DNA of 64,000 nucleotides from positions 124,001-188,000 of the forward strand of contig SKCR01034781.1 of assembly GCA_019454045.1 (NCBI GenBank), given 5' to 3'. The notes beneath the pieces were generated by a model. The model made no database searches, was not told the origin of the DNA, and saw only the letters and a list, made by a program, of their open reading frames with translations. A program made the position numbers and the translations under genes. The first letter of the stretch is position 1. Every line of letters starts with the position of its first letter. Below, piece after piece: positions 43,310 through 56,844 of this stretch. The DNA comes from Zanthoxylum bungeanum. Taxonomy: Eukaryota > Streptophyta > Magnoliopsida > Sapindales > Rutaceae.

Positions 43310-44626
43310 ATCTTAATCGGTATTTTTTTCTGTAAAATTTCAGCTAACCAAGTATTATCTTCTAAACTCTTCGTCTACTGTTTAAGACATTGGGGACAAT
43401 GTCTCATTTAGGTTTGGGGGAGAGAATTAGTTGACCAGTACTTTGTTTTTAGTTTGTGTGTTGTTTTTATTTTTACTCTAAAAGTTTTCGAAAAATACAA
43501 AAAAATTGAAAAATTTTCAAAAAATTACAAAAATATTTTGTGTTTTTGTGTTTTTATTTTGACTAAAAAGGTGAAATTGGTAAGAGATAGCTGAGTAAGG
43601 AGTTTTCACTCCTGAGACGTATCTTAAACCATTTTTGAAACAAGTTAATTTTTGTTTATTTCCTTTTGAATTATTTAATTTGTAAATTCTCCATAAAACT
43701 GACTAAAATGGATCTTCATATGCTCAGTTGGCAGGTATTATCAATATGCATAGTAACATACGGACATGAGCTGTAATTGAAAAGTTTGTAATATTTAGTG
43801 CTCTAATTTAATTGGAGGAAACATCTCAAAAAGTAATGGAGTAATAAAAAAAAACGTCTGGGATCCGAGTTATTAAGTCTGTAAGGGTTTTTAACACCTA
43901 GTGCCCTAAAGTCAACTGGTTTGGGAGTCACTGGCCCAAAGCTCGCTACATGGATCAAAGATGCTGCAAAAATATATATATCTGAAGTCTGAGTAATTAA
44001 GTCCGTAGGGGAGTTTTAACACCTGGTGCCCTAAAACCAACTGGTTTGGGAGCCACCGACCCAACACTCGCTACATAGATGGAAGGTATTGTATATAAAA
44101 AAAATCAAAAATCAAAAAAAAAATCAGAAAAAATCAGAAAAAATTATTCCATTGCTACAAAAGGTGTGAATTCTGATAAAACTTTAGGACAAAAAATATT
44201 ACTCTCATATCAACTGCACTTATGACCATTGTGGGAAAAAATGTGTTGTTTAATATTTTTTTGGCTGTGTATATGGAGAATGGTAATTATAATCGGAGAA
44301 ATTTATAATTACAAAACAACTAGTAACTTACAGTAGAAATTTCACCTGATTATTCATTAACTTTTTTTATTCTCTTTTCGCTTGTCTTTTTCTTTTGTAT
44401 GCATTAGTTCACTACCTTTTTACTTTTGTAAAATGTTTGTGGGTATCATTGCTGTAAACCCTCATGAGACTACAACTCGTCCACTATGGACACCTAGGGG
44501 TTTAAATGCTTGTTGCATAAGCTAAATGCAACCGTGATCCCTATGAAAGTGGCTTAGTTAATTTTATTTTTTTTATTTTATTTTATGTTTTGCTCGAGGG
44601 CTAGCAAAATGTTAGGTTTGGGGGTG
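43310..44626 (+). other. Ath-2 3' non-coding region
   Basis: The counterpart of 15298-16601 in Ath-1. Hairpin GACATTG-GGGA-CAATGTC at 43386-43403, a first polypurine tract AGGTTTGGGGGAGAG just after it, two direct repeats of about 120 bp (about 43858-43965 and 43966-44090, each with CCAACTGGTTTGGGAG-like words), and the LTR-adjacent tract AGGTTTGGGGGTG at 44614-44626. No gene seen. Confidence 0.8.
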
Positions 44627-45174
44627 TGATGAGTGATATTTATATCACTATTTCCCACTCATCTAACCTAATATTTTGTATAGTTTCTCGGATTTGTGAA
44701 CGTTTTGATGTGTTTTGTGTTATTTTGCAGATAAATAAAGTTGGGAAAGCATTGGAAGCAATTTGGGGCCAAAATAGAAAAAAATGACAAAAGGACAATT
44801 CAGTAATTTTCCAGTGTCGTGACGCCAAGACCTTCAGCGTCGCGACGCTTAAAGTGCACCGGTCATGCTAACATGCGCCAAGGGACACATGTCAGAATCT
44901 GAGAAATTGGACTTGCTAACGTGCGCCGGATCTTGCTAACCTGCACTGATCTTGCTAACGAGGGTCGGCTGCCACGTGTCCTCATCATAGAAGATCTGCT
45001 AACATGCGCCGGCTGCCACGTGTCGAAATCTCATTAGACCAAAGGAAGCGCGTGCCACGTGTCAATCTCTCATTGGACCTAATTTTGGACAAATCACATG
45101 TTGCCACGTGTCGACCTCTCATTTAACCGATCTTAAGCGCGTGCCACGTGTTAACTTTTCATTGGACCGAAAAG
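44627..45174 (+). repeat. Ath-2 3' LTR, first part
   Basis: Starts TGATGAGTGATATTTATATC and includes part of the G-box array (about 44885-45150). Interrupted by Cop-4; the last five bases AAAAG (45170-45174) are the duplicated target. Confidence 0.93.
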
Positions 45175-47123
45175 TGTTGGAAAATTATGACCCATAGCGT
45201 CACTATTTGTACAGATCACGGTGTTGTTGTACAAATTAACTATGTGACAAAGGAGATTGCACTCTTATCATTTGTGATTAGATCACCAAGATATATAAAT
45301 GATATGAGGTCCTTATGATTTGTTCCTGGATTGAGAATGATATGAGACAGTATCAGTCCACGAAGGATAATCATTAAATATCCCTATTCAGAGTATTATC
45401 GAGATTGGACATCGATAAATACGTAAAAGACTAGTATTAAACTTGTGCGCATTGTGAGGGCATAACGTCATATTTCTCATATATTTGGGTATAAGATACT
45501 CATGCAAGTGTAATAGGAGGTTGTGTTTTACCGATGGTACAGGAAACAACTTCGCTCTGGATAGACCCCCTCGGAATTCCATTGGTAGTATAACTATGTG
45601 TCTACGGAAGTCCGAAATCAGGGTAGGTGTATTTGGTCTTAACCTGAGACTTCCACCGCTAATACTTGCGACAATCAATATACTTTGGTTTTGGTCGTCT
45701 AGGGCTTTAACCGATTTCTGTGTACGCCGCTTCTGGGTATATCGAGAATCGTAGTGTGTTGGGTGTGATGTCAAGACGGAAATATCACTTCAGTCATATG
45801 GAGATGATGGTCACGTAGGATACGGTAGTAGTACTCTTAAGTACTGCAGTCATCGGGATAAAATGACAAGGTCATGTTTATCCGATTATAGAGACTAGTT
45901 ACCAGACATCCGACATGTGCTTCGTACGGGGAAGACACAATTCCAGCCCCAGGCCTAGCACATGATCATCCGATACTGGATCGACATACGCAATACTACG
46001 TATACTACGCCTGATATAGATCTTATATTCCTGTAAGGATATTTCTGGAGAATTGGGTAGGCATGGCGCTTTGCTAGAAGCCAACCTTGTCTTGTAAATC
46101 GGTATAAACGTAGTACTGTAAGGATAATCTGGGATTAATTAGAAGAGAGAGAAAATTAATCTGGGATTAATTGCAGAGATATTTTATCTGGGATAAAATA
46201 TCATTAAAGACAGAAAAACGATTAATTTGAAATTAATCAATTAATTAATATATTTGATATATTAAACGAAATTAGATTTCGACGCGGAATTAAAATTAGA
46301 TTTTAATTCATGCGAACGAATTAATTTAGAATTAATTCGTTAGCGACATGAATAATAATTATGGTTGGCATGATTATTTAATTGAATTAGATTTAATTAC
46401 GTCACAACGGATAATTCGTTAATTTGGAATTAACGAACCCGAGCCCGAGATTATTTACAAGCGCATTCGCATTTCGAATTCGAGTGCGGCACGTAAGTCA
46501 AATCAAGCGTCAAATCGCTAGTCGCATCTAGCGTCACATCATTCGTCAATCAAGTGATAGATGTCTTTCACTTTGAGTGATTGACGCCAGTCACTATTCA
46601 TTGATTGATGGATGGATGGAGTGATGTGTGTGGTTGGCAAGCATTTATGGCTTGATTTTTTGAAAAATCAAAAGTGGTATATGTTTATTGATTTTTGGAA
46701 ATCAATTAGACAACACACAACCAACTCTCTCCTCTCTTTCTTATTCCTCTCACACGCCCAAGGGGCTGAAAAACCTTCTGTTTTCTGTTGAAAACCCAGA
46801 GCCACAGGGAAGTTTAGAGTCGCGATTTTGTGGAAAAATCGGGAGTGCTAGCATACTACGAAGTCATGCGAAGGTGATAGGGAAGTCCACCCATGAGCTG
46901 GGAATCGTTTGACGAAGCTTGGAGCTTGACGAAGAACCTTCAATGGCCGAAAATGTTGGACTGCACACAGCCACTGCCGTGACATGCAGTGAGCAGAATT
47001 TCAAGTTTTGTTCGTTCCCGCGGCTCTCAACCGATCGATGTGAGTATTCCGCAACTCCCTCGTTGTATTCGCACTTATTTGATGCTTGTTTAATGATCAT
47101 GGGATGTTTAGAAAACTCTAACA
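45175..47123 (+). repeat. Cop-4 5' LTR
   Basis: 1,949 bp, about 100 bp shorter than the 3' LTR. A deletion at about 46117 removes the segment seen at about 54301-54412. TATA-like ATATATAAAT at 45291. Ends CTAACA. Confidence 0.92.
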
Positions 47124-47124
47124 A

Positions 47125-47136
47125 TGGTATCAGAGT
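47125..47136 (+). other. Cop-4 primer-binding site (tRNA-iMet)
   Basis: TGGTATCAGAGT, one mismatch to the standard site, one base after the LTR. Confidence 0.9.
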
Positions 47137-50100
47137 AAGGTTGAGCATAAAAATATTTTAGGGCTTAAAATTTGGGTAAAATATATTTGAGCATGATTTG
47201 AATAAATTGGATGTTTGAGTATGCTTAATACATGTTTAATTGAGGATTGATTAGATCAATTTTAAGAAATTGTGTTTGGAACAAATTTCCCCAATTTTCT
47301 TAGCTTGGCCGAGAATGGTGCCCTATTTTATTGTCTTGGAATTTAGATTTTTTGATCATTGGATGTGTTGGAAATCAAATGGGAATGATGATTTAATGTT
47401 AATTGGATTTTATTGGATTAAAACCAAATTGGACATAAAATCCTCCTAAAGCCGAGACATATAAAACATGGTTTGGGTTTGATTTTTTAATCAAAATGTG
47501 TTGGACATGTGATGATGATAATGAGCATGATTAGTTGTATAATTAATGTTTTGGAAATATTGATTGGGTAATTAATTGTGTAATACACTTTATGTAATTA
47601 AATTATGAAATTGGGTTTTTTGTGATTTAATTATGTTGGGCCTAATTTTGGAAATTGGCTTTTAAAGGCGTTATTGGGCTTATTAGGCTTGGTTGTACCA
47701 AGTTGGGTTTATGAAAATTTGATTGGATCCAATTGGGCCCAAAACCGCCTCCGTAAAGCCCAAATGCGACCAATGGACCTTAATTAGTTTAATTGGGCCT
47801 AATGGGCCTAAATTGATTTATGGGCTTATGGGGTAACTCCAGGATTGGACTTTGGTTATTGGGTTCGACCCGAGTTGACCAAAAGTCCACGCCTTAAGAA
47901 ATTAATTAAAAGCTCATTGGACTTTAATTAAATTGATGTTGGACGTTAATCGGGCTTTGAGACCCGTAACGATTAAATTTGGAATTTAAATCGTAAAGGT
48001 TTAATATAAAGTGTAATATTTAATTGGAATTAAATAGCGAATTAGTATTAAATACAAATTGAATTTGATTTATTTTGTAGTTTAATTTATTCGAGAATTC
48101 GTACTTTAAGTACTTATTCGCAAAACGAGTTTGACTCGAGCAAAATCAAATCGTTGTTTAAACATTGGATGGTCACTAATTATCAGATTAATTAATTTGA
48201 TTAGATTGATTGATAACATTCTTGTGTGAATACATGGTTGCGAGGCATGAATAATGTATTTCAGATGGATATTAGTTGGGTGGGGCAATTTTAGAAATTT
48301 TTGTAATAAATTTGGAATTTATCAATTGGACCTGCGTGTCCAGCCTTATTACCTCCTTATTCTTTGTATTCTCTTCTCACCTATTCCCATCAATGTAAAT
48401 GAGGTTTCTTTAGAAGTGTAGTGTAACGGGTATAAGTAAATACTTGTGCTAGCGGGAGAGAGAAAATGAGAGATTTGATATAGGATTAATGTGTAAAGTA
48501 TCCATCCGCATATCATTATTACTTTATTTATACGCGCTTTATTATGTGTTTAGAATGCATGTTTAAGGGTGTATGATGATGAGACCTTAAGAAAGATAAT
48601 AAATTGGTTGCCAATTTGCAATCGAAAAACCCTCGCAAAATTTAAACGTTTTTCCTTCCATTGAGTGATTCTCACTCAAGATCCGAGACTGGCATTGGCT
48701 TGTTGGCCAAAGTCAAGGCCTTTTTCCGTCGAGGATGTGTTTGAATCACGAGAGCTTTGTTCCATATCAGTGTCTTTTCCAAGTTGTGGTTTGTTGGCCA
48801 AAGTCAAGACCACTTCTTGTCCATCGACATTGATTACGAAGCTTTCCATGGTCAATGGGTTCCGCTTAACTGAGATCACTAAGTTTGTTGTGCCAAAGCC
48901 AAGGCTTAGTTGATTCAGAGGAAAAATGTTAGGCAATATATTGGATATATTGGCATATATATTGTATATATGTTTCGGACTTGGATGTCCCCCTACTGGA
49001 TCTAGGAATTGGATTAGATCCAATTGATCTTAGAGATCTACCTAGTTAATTATCATACAATTTGTTGGCCAAAGTCAAGATTGTGTGATATTTAACGGGA
49101 TCCTAGCCCGCTAGGAAACACGGTTTCCTGAGTACTCGAGAGAGGGTTAGAGGCTCGCCGAAAAATAGTGGAAGGCAAGAATTGAATTTGCAATATTCGT
49201 TTAATTACTTGCCATACGCGCTCAAACAAATATCATTCGTCAAATTATTAAATGTTAGTTAGACTAATATTTAAATTGTTGTTTTAATAAAAATAGTTGG
49301 ACTATATTCAAACTAATTCAATAAATAGTTGATTTTATAATTGGATTATAGTAATCAATATAATTAAATTAACAAATTAAATTATAGTTGATTAATATAT
49401 TTGGACTATAATTAATAGTACCTAAATCGTTGATTAAATAGTTGGATTATTAGAATCAAGAAATAATTGAAAGATTAACGTTTAATACATAATCCTGGGG
49501 AAAATGTATTTAAATGGCTTAATTTTCAAATTGGGAATAAAGTTTCAGGATGATCCTGGAAAATAATTAGTTACTTTATTTGATAAAATAACAAATTAAG
49601 CCTAAGCCCGGAGTTAAGCAAATAGTAGAGCATAATCTTTGGAAGATTTATGTTATGATAACTTTAGTGCTTAATCCATTAAGCTTGCCAAGTAGACAAC
49701 TTAATTTCTTAATCAGAACTAAGGATTAGATCCTTAAAGTATGATAATGAAATTGAAGGATCTTCAAAGATCTATCTTTAGATCTAAGAAATACTAAATT
49801 GCAATAAATAATTCTTGGAGAATTAATGACTATTCTCAAGGAGACAAAGTCAAATTTTGCAATAAGGCTTGTAGCGCAAGGCGCACCTTACTTCGATATT
49901 CTAGAAGGTCAAAGCTTGGCCGAAGGCTTCTGGAATGTGAAAAGGGCAAATGCAAAATCATTATAATCTTCTGGGAAGATAAATGACATATCCCAAAATG
50001 TCTGCCTAAATTGTGGCAAACGGGATCGCGGAAGCGTGACTGCCGTTTGGACAAGGCAGACATGAAGGAATTGAAGAATGGGCAAGGCTCTGACTTCAAA
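47137..50100 (+). other. Cop-4 long 5' leader
   Basis: As in Cop-1 and Cop-3: a TGGGCY cluster at about 47630-47960, the 18-bp motif three times starting at 48700, an AT-rich degenerate repeat (about 49250-49460), and an antisense ORF at 48676-49023 (115 aa, the longest of the three). No gag was recognised. Confidence 0.6.
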
Positions 50101-53100
50101 TATGTTTTTCATCATTATGTTCACTACTAGTATTAAAATTGGATTTTAAATACTTAGTGTGGTACATAAAACATATGTATTGATGTTCAGAATCTGTTAT
50201 GAACAGGATACTGACTTCAGTTGAGATAAATCTGCGAATTGGAAACGGGACGAAAGTCGCTGTTTTAACCATAGATACCTAAGTTTAGGAACTACCCTCG
50301 GGTGTGTACCTAAATTTGGAAACTGTTATAATGTAACTAGTTTGACTAGAAACATTATCTTTATATCAGTGTTTAATCCGTTGCGGATAAACCTTTATAT
50401 TCTAGAACACTAAAGTGCTTCATTATATAAAGATGATATTGAGATAAACACATTAGATGTGAATAACAGAATTTATATTTTGAATATAAATAAATCTCAA
50501 ACATATAACATGACAAACAAATAGCTCAAACTGATTTAATCAGTTGAGACTTAGAAGTGGCATTGTGCTAGTATTAAAATTGGATTTTAGATACTGGATG
50601 TCGTACATAAATATGTACTGATGTGTAGAATCTGCTGAGAGTAGGAGACTGACTTCAGATGAGATTTATCTGCGATTCAGAAACGGGACGAAAGTCGCTA
50701 TTTTAACCGTAGATACCTAAGTTTAGGAACTACCCTTTGGGTGTGTACTTAAATTGGGAAACTATTACGATGTAACTAGTTTGACTAGAAACATTATCTC
50801 TATATCAGGGTTTAATCCGTTGCGGATATACCTTTATATTCTAGAACACTAAAGTATTTTATTATATAAAGATGATATTGAGATAAACACATTAGATGTG
50901 AATAACATCATTTATATTTTGAATATAAATATATCTCATACACGAAACATGACAAACAAATAGCTCAAATTGATTCGATCAGAAGAAACTCAATTACGAC
51001 ATTGTTGTTTGGGACACAATCAAACAAGACTCGTATATCCGCACTTTTGAAGAGTGGGTACTAGGACTGATTTGATTCCATTCAAATAAAGTCTACAAAT
51101 CTAGTTTATTGGGCAAAGTGCCTAAAACACTATTTACTTGGTAAAAGTGTAAATGCCACTGATCTGTTAGCCCTAGTTCATAGTGAAGCAAGTGGGCCCA
51201 TGTCTAGCTAGGCTAGAGGTGGATATGAATATTTCGTGACCTTTACGGCTGTGGCATCGCGTTATGGTTATATGTTTCTTTTGAAGAACACAAATCGGAA
51301 ACTTTTAAAGTTTCGACACGAAGTAGACAAACAGATCGGCTAAAGTATTAAACCGTCACGGTAAGACCGTAATGGAAAATACTTAAACAATAAGTTTCTA
51401 ATATACTTGAAAGAGTATAGTATTCTTTCTATGAGGACTCCTCCCGGAACACATCAGTTTGACGGTGTGTCCGAACTGAGTAATCGAATTTTGTTGGACA
51501 TGATAAGGTTAATCATGAGTCGCTCTGAGCTACCATTTCCTTCAACGGATACACATAAACAGTGCATAACTTATTTTGAATAAGGTTCCATAATAATCTG
51601 TTTGATAGATTTCATATTAGATATGAACAGGAAAGAAACCGGGTTTCTCATTCCTAAAAATTTGGGAATGCTGGGCATATGTTTGGATGATACCAAACTA
51701 AAACCCAAATTGGATAAGTGCCAATTGTAGGTTATCCTAGGGATACCAAAGTATAGTACTTATACAACTCACTAGAGAATAATGTAATTGTTGCTCACCA
51801 TGCGGTTTTCCTAAGAGGAATACCGATATGCAGTGGTAAGTGGGCGGATAGTAAAACTCGATGAAAATTGAAGTGATACTATTCAAGGCACCCATTCCTT
51901 AATGGAACACAAATAGTTCATCAAGGATGAAACTATACCATAATCTTCGAATACACAAGAACCGCGTAAGTCGGAGAGAGTCAGAAAACAACATGGGGTA
52001 TGGGTTTCTGATCTCACCTAATAAAGACGTCTATCTTATTAAGGTATACCAACTGACTATGTATGAGGAAGTGATACAAGGTATCGACTCCCTATTATGG
52101 CAAAGTGCCATAATATCCGAATTGGATTCCATGTATATCAACAAGTTTGGATACTAGTTGATGTACCGCAAGGCATTGTGCCCATTGGTACTTATAAGTC
52201 TTCAAGGAAGACATACATGGATGGCAACATACCGACGTATAAAGCTAGGCTTTTAGCGGAAAACTATCGTTATCAACATTGTGTTGATTACAAAGAAACC
52301 TTTTACTTGTTGCCACGGTAAATCCATTTGGATAATGCTTGCTAATGCTGCATGTTTCATTTATGAAATATGACAGCTGAACGGGAAAATCGCTTTCTTT
52401 AAACAGAAACCTTTTGGAGGATGTTTGTAACATCCTGTCGATTTCGTCGTACCTAAACTAGCAAACAAGGTTTGCAGGTTATTCGATCCATGGTTGGATT
52501 GTAGCAAGCATAGGTTCTTGGAATTATCGTTTTGATGTAATCATAATGGTTTATGATTTAATTCAAAACGAAAATGATTCTTGTGTATATAAGAGGGTTA
52601 GTGGGAGCACACTGACAATAATGTCCTATAAATAATGATAATATGTCATTTCTTGGAAATGATATTCCCAAAATAAAGATCTTCTGGGAAAGATTTAAAG
52701 TTATTAATACTCTCCGAGAACTCGTACATTGAAAAATGTACGTAACCTGGTGTCTCATACGCTTTGAGCATATGAATTCACTAACAGGCCAATCCAAGTG
52801 ATAGTCACTGGATTGATGTTAAGAACATCTGTTAGTATCTTAGAGAACTAAGGATGTTGTCTTAATCTGTGGAGAAGGAAACTTGAAGTGACTGGGATCA
52901 CTACTGCAAGTTTCCTAAACCGATAAAACGACTGTAAGTCGCAAACGGTACTGCAAAGTTTGAATAACGGAACAGTGAGCTGGAAATCTTCCAAGCAAGA
53001 TACTGTTACCGTATAAACAACAAATGGGGGTTATTGCTGCAGCTGAGGCGGCAATAGAAGCCATTTGGGTCGATAACAAATCTAATTAGATTAGATATAA

Positions 53101-53345
53101 TTCTGTTAGCAGCTGAGCTAGGCGTCAGCACAGGCTAAAGAATTAATGGCCTCATCAACGATCCAGATAAATACTTTGACTATTCATCTGATTCGTTCGG
53201 ATCATACATCATGGCGATGTGATGATCGAATAAATCGCATCAGATGATAATCATACAACCCGCTGATGAAAGTATTTTCTCAGCAGTTTGAGCCAACCGT
53301 ACATAGTTCGGGTGTGTAAGACACTCGAGTGACTGGCTATAGGCC
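50101..53345 (+). pseudogene. Cop-4 pol remnant with an internal duplication
   Basis: GAG-pre-integrase segment at about 50125-50568, then a second diverged copy of it at about 50569-51015. Integrase follows (about 51180-51990, ending near a basic arm and MGYGFLISP), then RT (about 52060-52640) and RNase H (about 52860-53340, with AAAEAAIEA-like IAAAEAAIEAIW). Stops and frameshifts run throughout. Confidence 0.8.
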
Positions 53346-53356
53346 AAGTGGGAGAT
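53346..53356 (+). other. Cop-4 polypurine tract
   Basis: AAGTGGGAGAT before the TGTTGG start of the 3' LTR. Confidence 0.85.
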
Positions 53357-55409
53357 TGTTGGACAATTATGAACCATAGCATCACTATTTGTACAGATCA
53401 CGGTGTTGTTGTACAAATTAACTATGTGACAAAGGAGAATGCACTCTTATCATTTTTGATTAGATCACCAAGATATATAAATGATACGAGGTCCTTATGA
53501 TTTGTTCCTGGATTGAGAATGATATGAGACAATATCAGTCCACGAAGGATAAATCATTAAATATCCCTAGTCAGAGTATTATCGAGATTGGACATCGATA
53601 AATACGTAAAAGACTAGTGTTACACTTGTGCGCGTTGTGAGGGCATAACGACATAGTTCTCATATATTTGGGTATAGGATACTCATGCAAGTGTAATAGG
53701 AGGTTGTGTTTTACCGATGGTACGGGAAACAGCTTCGCTCTGGATAGACCCCTTCAGAATTCTATTGGTAGTATGACTATGTGTCCATGGAAGTTCGAAA
53801 TCAGGGTATGTGTATTTGCTCTTAACCTGAGACTTGCACCGCTAATAATTACGACAATCAATATACTTTGGTTTTTGTCGTCCAGGGCTTTAACCGGTTT
53901 CTGTGTACGCCTCTTCTGGGTATATCGAGAATCGTAGTGTGTTGGGTGTGATGTCAAGACGGAAGTATCACTTCAGTCATATGGAGATGATGGTCACGTA
54001 GGATACGGTAGTAGTACTCTTAAGTACTGCAGTCATCGGGATAAAATGACAAGGTCATGTTTATCCGATTATAGAGACTAGTTACCAGACATCTGACATG
54101 TGCTTCGTACGGGGCAGACACAATTCCAGCCCCAGGCCTAACACGTGATCATCTGATACTGGATCGACATACGCAATACTACGTATACTACACCTGATAT
54201 AGATCTTATATTCCTGTAAAGATATTTCTGGAGAATTGGGTAGGCATGGCGCTTTGCTAGAAGCCAACCTTGTCTTGTAAATCGGTATAAACGTAGTACT
54301 AGGTACTTACGTGTTCAGATAGTCCGACGACCGAATTTACTGCCAACATATTCGGGGATCTCATGGGTCACTTCCCAGAGATTCACCGATGACGTATGAC
54401 TCGCACTCTAAATTAATCTGGGATTAATTAGAAGAGAGAAAATTAATCTGGGATTATTTGCGGAGATATTTTATCTGGGATAAAATATCATAAAGAGAGA
54501 AAAATGATTAATTGGGAATTAATCGATTATTTAATATATTTGATATATTAAACGAAATTAAATTTCGACGCGGAATTAAAATTAGATTTTAATTCGGGAG
54601 AATGAATTAATTTAGAATTAATTCGTTAGCGACGTGAATAGTAATCATGCTAGGCATGATTATTTAATTAAATTAGATTAATTACGTCGCAACATATAAT
54701 TCGTTAATTTGGAATTAATGAACCCGAGCCCGAGATTATTTACGAGCGCATTCGCATTTCGAATTCGAGTGCGGTACGCAAGTCAAATCAAGCGTCAAAT
54801 CGCTAGTCGCATCTAACGTCACATCATTCGTCAATCAAGTGATAGATGTCTTTCACTTTGAGTGATTGACGCCAGTCACTATTCATTGATTGATGGATGG
54901 ATGGAGTGATGTGTGTGGTTGGCAAGCATTTATGGCTTGATTTTTTGAAAAATCAAAAGTGGTATATGTTAATTGATTTTTGGAAATCAATTAGACAACA
55001 CACAACCAACTCTCTCCTCTCTTTCTTCTTCCTCTCACGCGCCCAAGGGGCTGAAAAAGCTTCTGTTTTCTGTTGAAAACCGAGAGCCATAGGGAAGCAT
55101 AGAGTCGCGATTTTGTGGCAAAATCAGGAGTGCTAGCATACTACGAAGTCATGCGAAGGTGATCGGGAAGTCCACCCATGAGCTGGGAATCGTTTGACGA
55201 AGCTTGGAGCTTGACGAAGAAACCTTCAATGGCCGAAAATAGAGGACTACACACAGCCACTGCCGTGACATGCAGTGAACATAATTTCAAGTTTTGTTCG
55301 TTGCCGCGTCGCTCAACCGATCGATGTGAGTGTTCTGAAACTCCCTCATTGTATTCACACTTATTTCATTCTTGTTTAATGATCATGGGATGTTTAGAAA
55401 ACTCCAACA
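53357..55409 (+). repeat. Cop-4 3' LTR
   Basis: 2,053 bp, TGTTGGACAATT to ACTCCAACA. TATA-like word near 53473. Followed by AAAAG and the rest of the Ath-2 LTR. Confidence 0.95.
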
Positions 55410-55414
55410 AAAAG

Positions 55415-56839
55415 CCAGCCAATTACCGTGCACCGCGTGTCACCTTCTGGACTACGCGGTTTGACCACGTGTCACCTCTTGATTGTGCCTAAATCGTACG
55501 CGTGGTCAAACCGCGTAGACCAGATACGAGTGGTGGCGTCACGATGCCAGACACTTCAGCGTCGCGATGCCAGAAGCTGAGTTTGCCTATAAATTTAGGC
55601 CTTCTTCACTTCATTTGGTGTGCTTTCCTTCGGAGTTTTTCCTTGTTTTTAGAGGATTGCATCTAGTTTTTGTAAATATAAATAATATTTAATTTATGTA
55701 TTTTAATTTTCAGTAATAATATTAGTTCTTTTTCTTCTCTTTTCTTTTATGTTTTCTGCTGGGGTAAAAGGTGAAATATTTAAAATAATAATCTAGGTAA
55801 ATCTCACTTAACTATAATTTATAAATTATAATTTAATCGGATTAATTAATGTCAGACTTTATTACCGCCTATATGGTCGATCTAAAAATAAATTACTTTA
55901 CCGCCTATATGGCTGGTCTTTATGTGACAGATAATTACCGCATATATGGCTGGTGTAGTTGGACTAAATGGATTACCACCTATATGGCTGGTTTTAAATT
56001 TTTAACATTATTAATTCCTGAGAAATCAGAACATAAAATAATTTATATATTATAATAAGTGAGATTCCTAGATAAGAAATATTAAATGTGGATCCTCTAA
56101 CCCCAGTATTTTATTTTATTCTAGGGAAGTGATGAAACACAATATTCACACTTAATAATTGATTTTCTTTTTATGGGTAATTTTTTAGTTTGTTTATTGA
56201 GTCTTAAGCTTAATGCTTCTTGTTGTCTGATCACCAATAAGATTGATGTGGTAAACTTAAAATGAACTAGACAAAGGGATTTTAGGTTTCAGCCTTAGAT
56301 TCAATAGCCCACGATCTTCCTTGAGGATAGATAACCCTTTAATAGATTTCCTTACAGGATAGATAAATACCTGTCGGGCGGGGTAGCCATAATTGGAACT
56401 TAATCTTAATGAATCCAGATAATTTGGTTGACATAGACATATGGTTCAATTGAGTTATACTGGGTATTTGCATCTGACCATCGACAAAGGCTTTTGCATA
56501 TTTTCATGTTCCAGGTTAGCAATCTGATTTATTACACATAGATAAGAGATTCAATTCATCTTTATAATAATATGTGTGGAGTCACGACCCTAGATCTTTG
56601 AGTCTTTTCTTTTATTTCCTTAGTATTTTCTTTTGAGTCTGTTTTTATTTTTTATTTGCAAATCCACATTCAACCTACCAAAAGCAATCAATTCCCTTCT
56701 CCCTATAATTAGATACTTGTAAATAAATAGTATCAATAATTAATAACAACAGTAGGAATTAAGTTCTCGTGGGATCGATATTTTTATACTACTTGAACGA
56801 TACGTGCGCTTGCATTATACGTGTGTTTTACGCCGGTCA
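55415..56839 (+). repeat. Ath-2 3' LTR, second part
   Basis: Resumes at CCAGCCAATTACCGTGCACC, matching 39780 onward in the 5' LTR, and ends CGCCGGTCA. Followed by ATAGT (56840-56844), the right target duplication. Confidence 0.95.
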
Positions 56840-56844
56840 ATAGT

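Larger units (their letters stand above)
45175..55409 (+). mobile_element. Cop-4, full-length Ty1/copia element
   Basis: 10,235 bp with both LTRs, an initiator-Met primer site, polypurine tract and the target duplication AAAAG (45170-45174 and 55410-55414). The empty site is visible in the Ath-2 5' LTR near 39770, which has one AAAAG. Leader and pol are organised as in Cop-1. It is the only copy with both ends in the window, so it defines the family. Pol is broken throughout. Confidence 0.95.
39250..56839 (+). mobile_element. Ath-2, Athila-like non-autonomous element with a LOG remnant, split by Cop-4
   Basis: Has LTRs 39250-41212 and 44627-45174 plus 55415-56839 (1,963 and 1,973 bp), TG...CA ends and an ATAGT target duplication. 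The inside is only 3.4 kb: primer site, gag-derived ORFs, remnants of ORF163 and LOG, and a 3' non-coding region. There is no protease, RT or integrase core. It is related to Ath-1 but clearly diverged, and shares with it the accessory gene order, hairpin, duplicated polypurine tract and G-box-rich LTR. Confidence 0.93.

Noticed and set aside
45388..45774. Antisense ORF of 128 aa in the Cop-4 LTR and relatives in other Cop LTRs
   Set aside because: Falls within LTR sequence and varies in length between copies (67 aa at 53754-53957), with stops at different places, so I see no sign of a kept protein.
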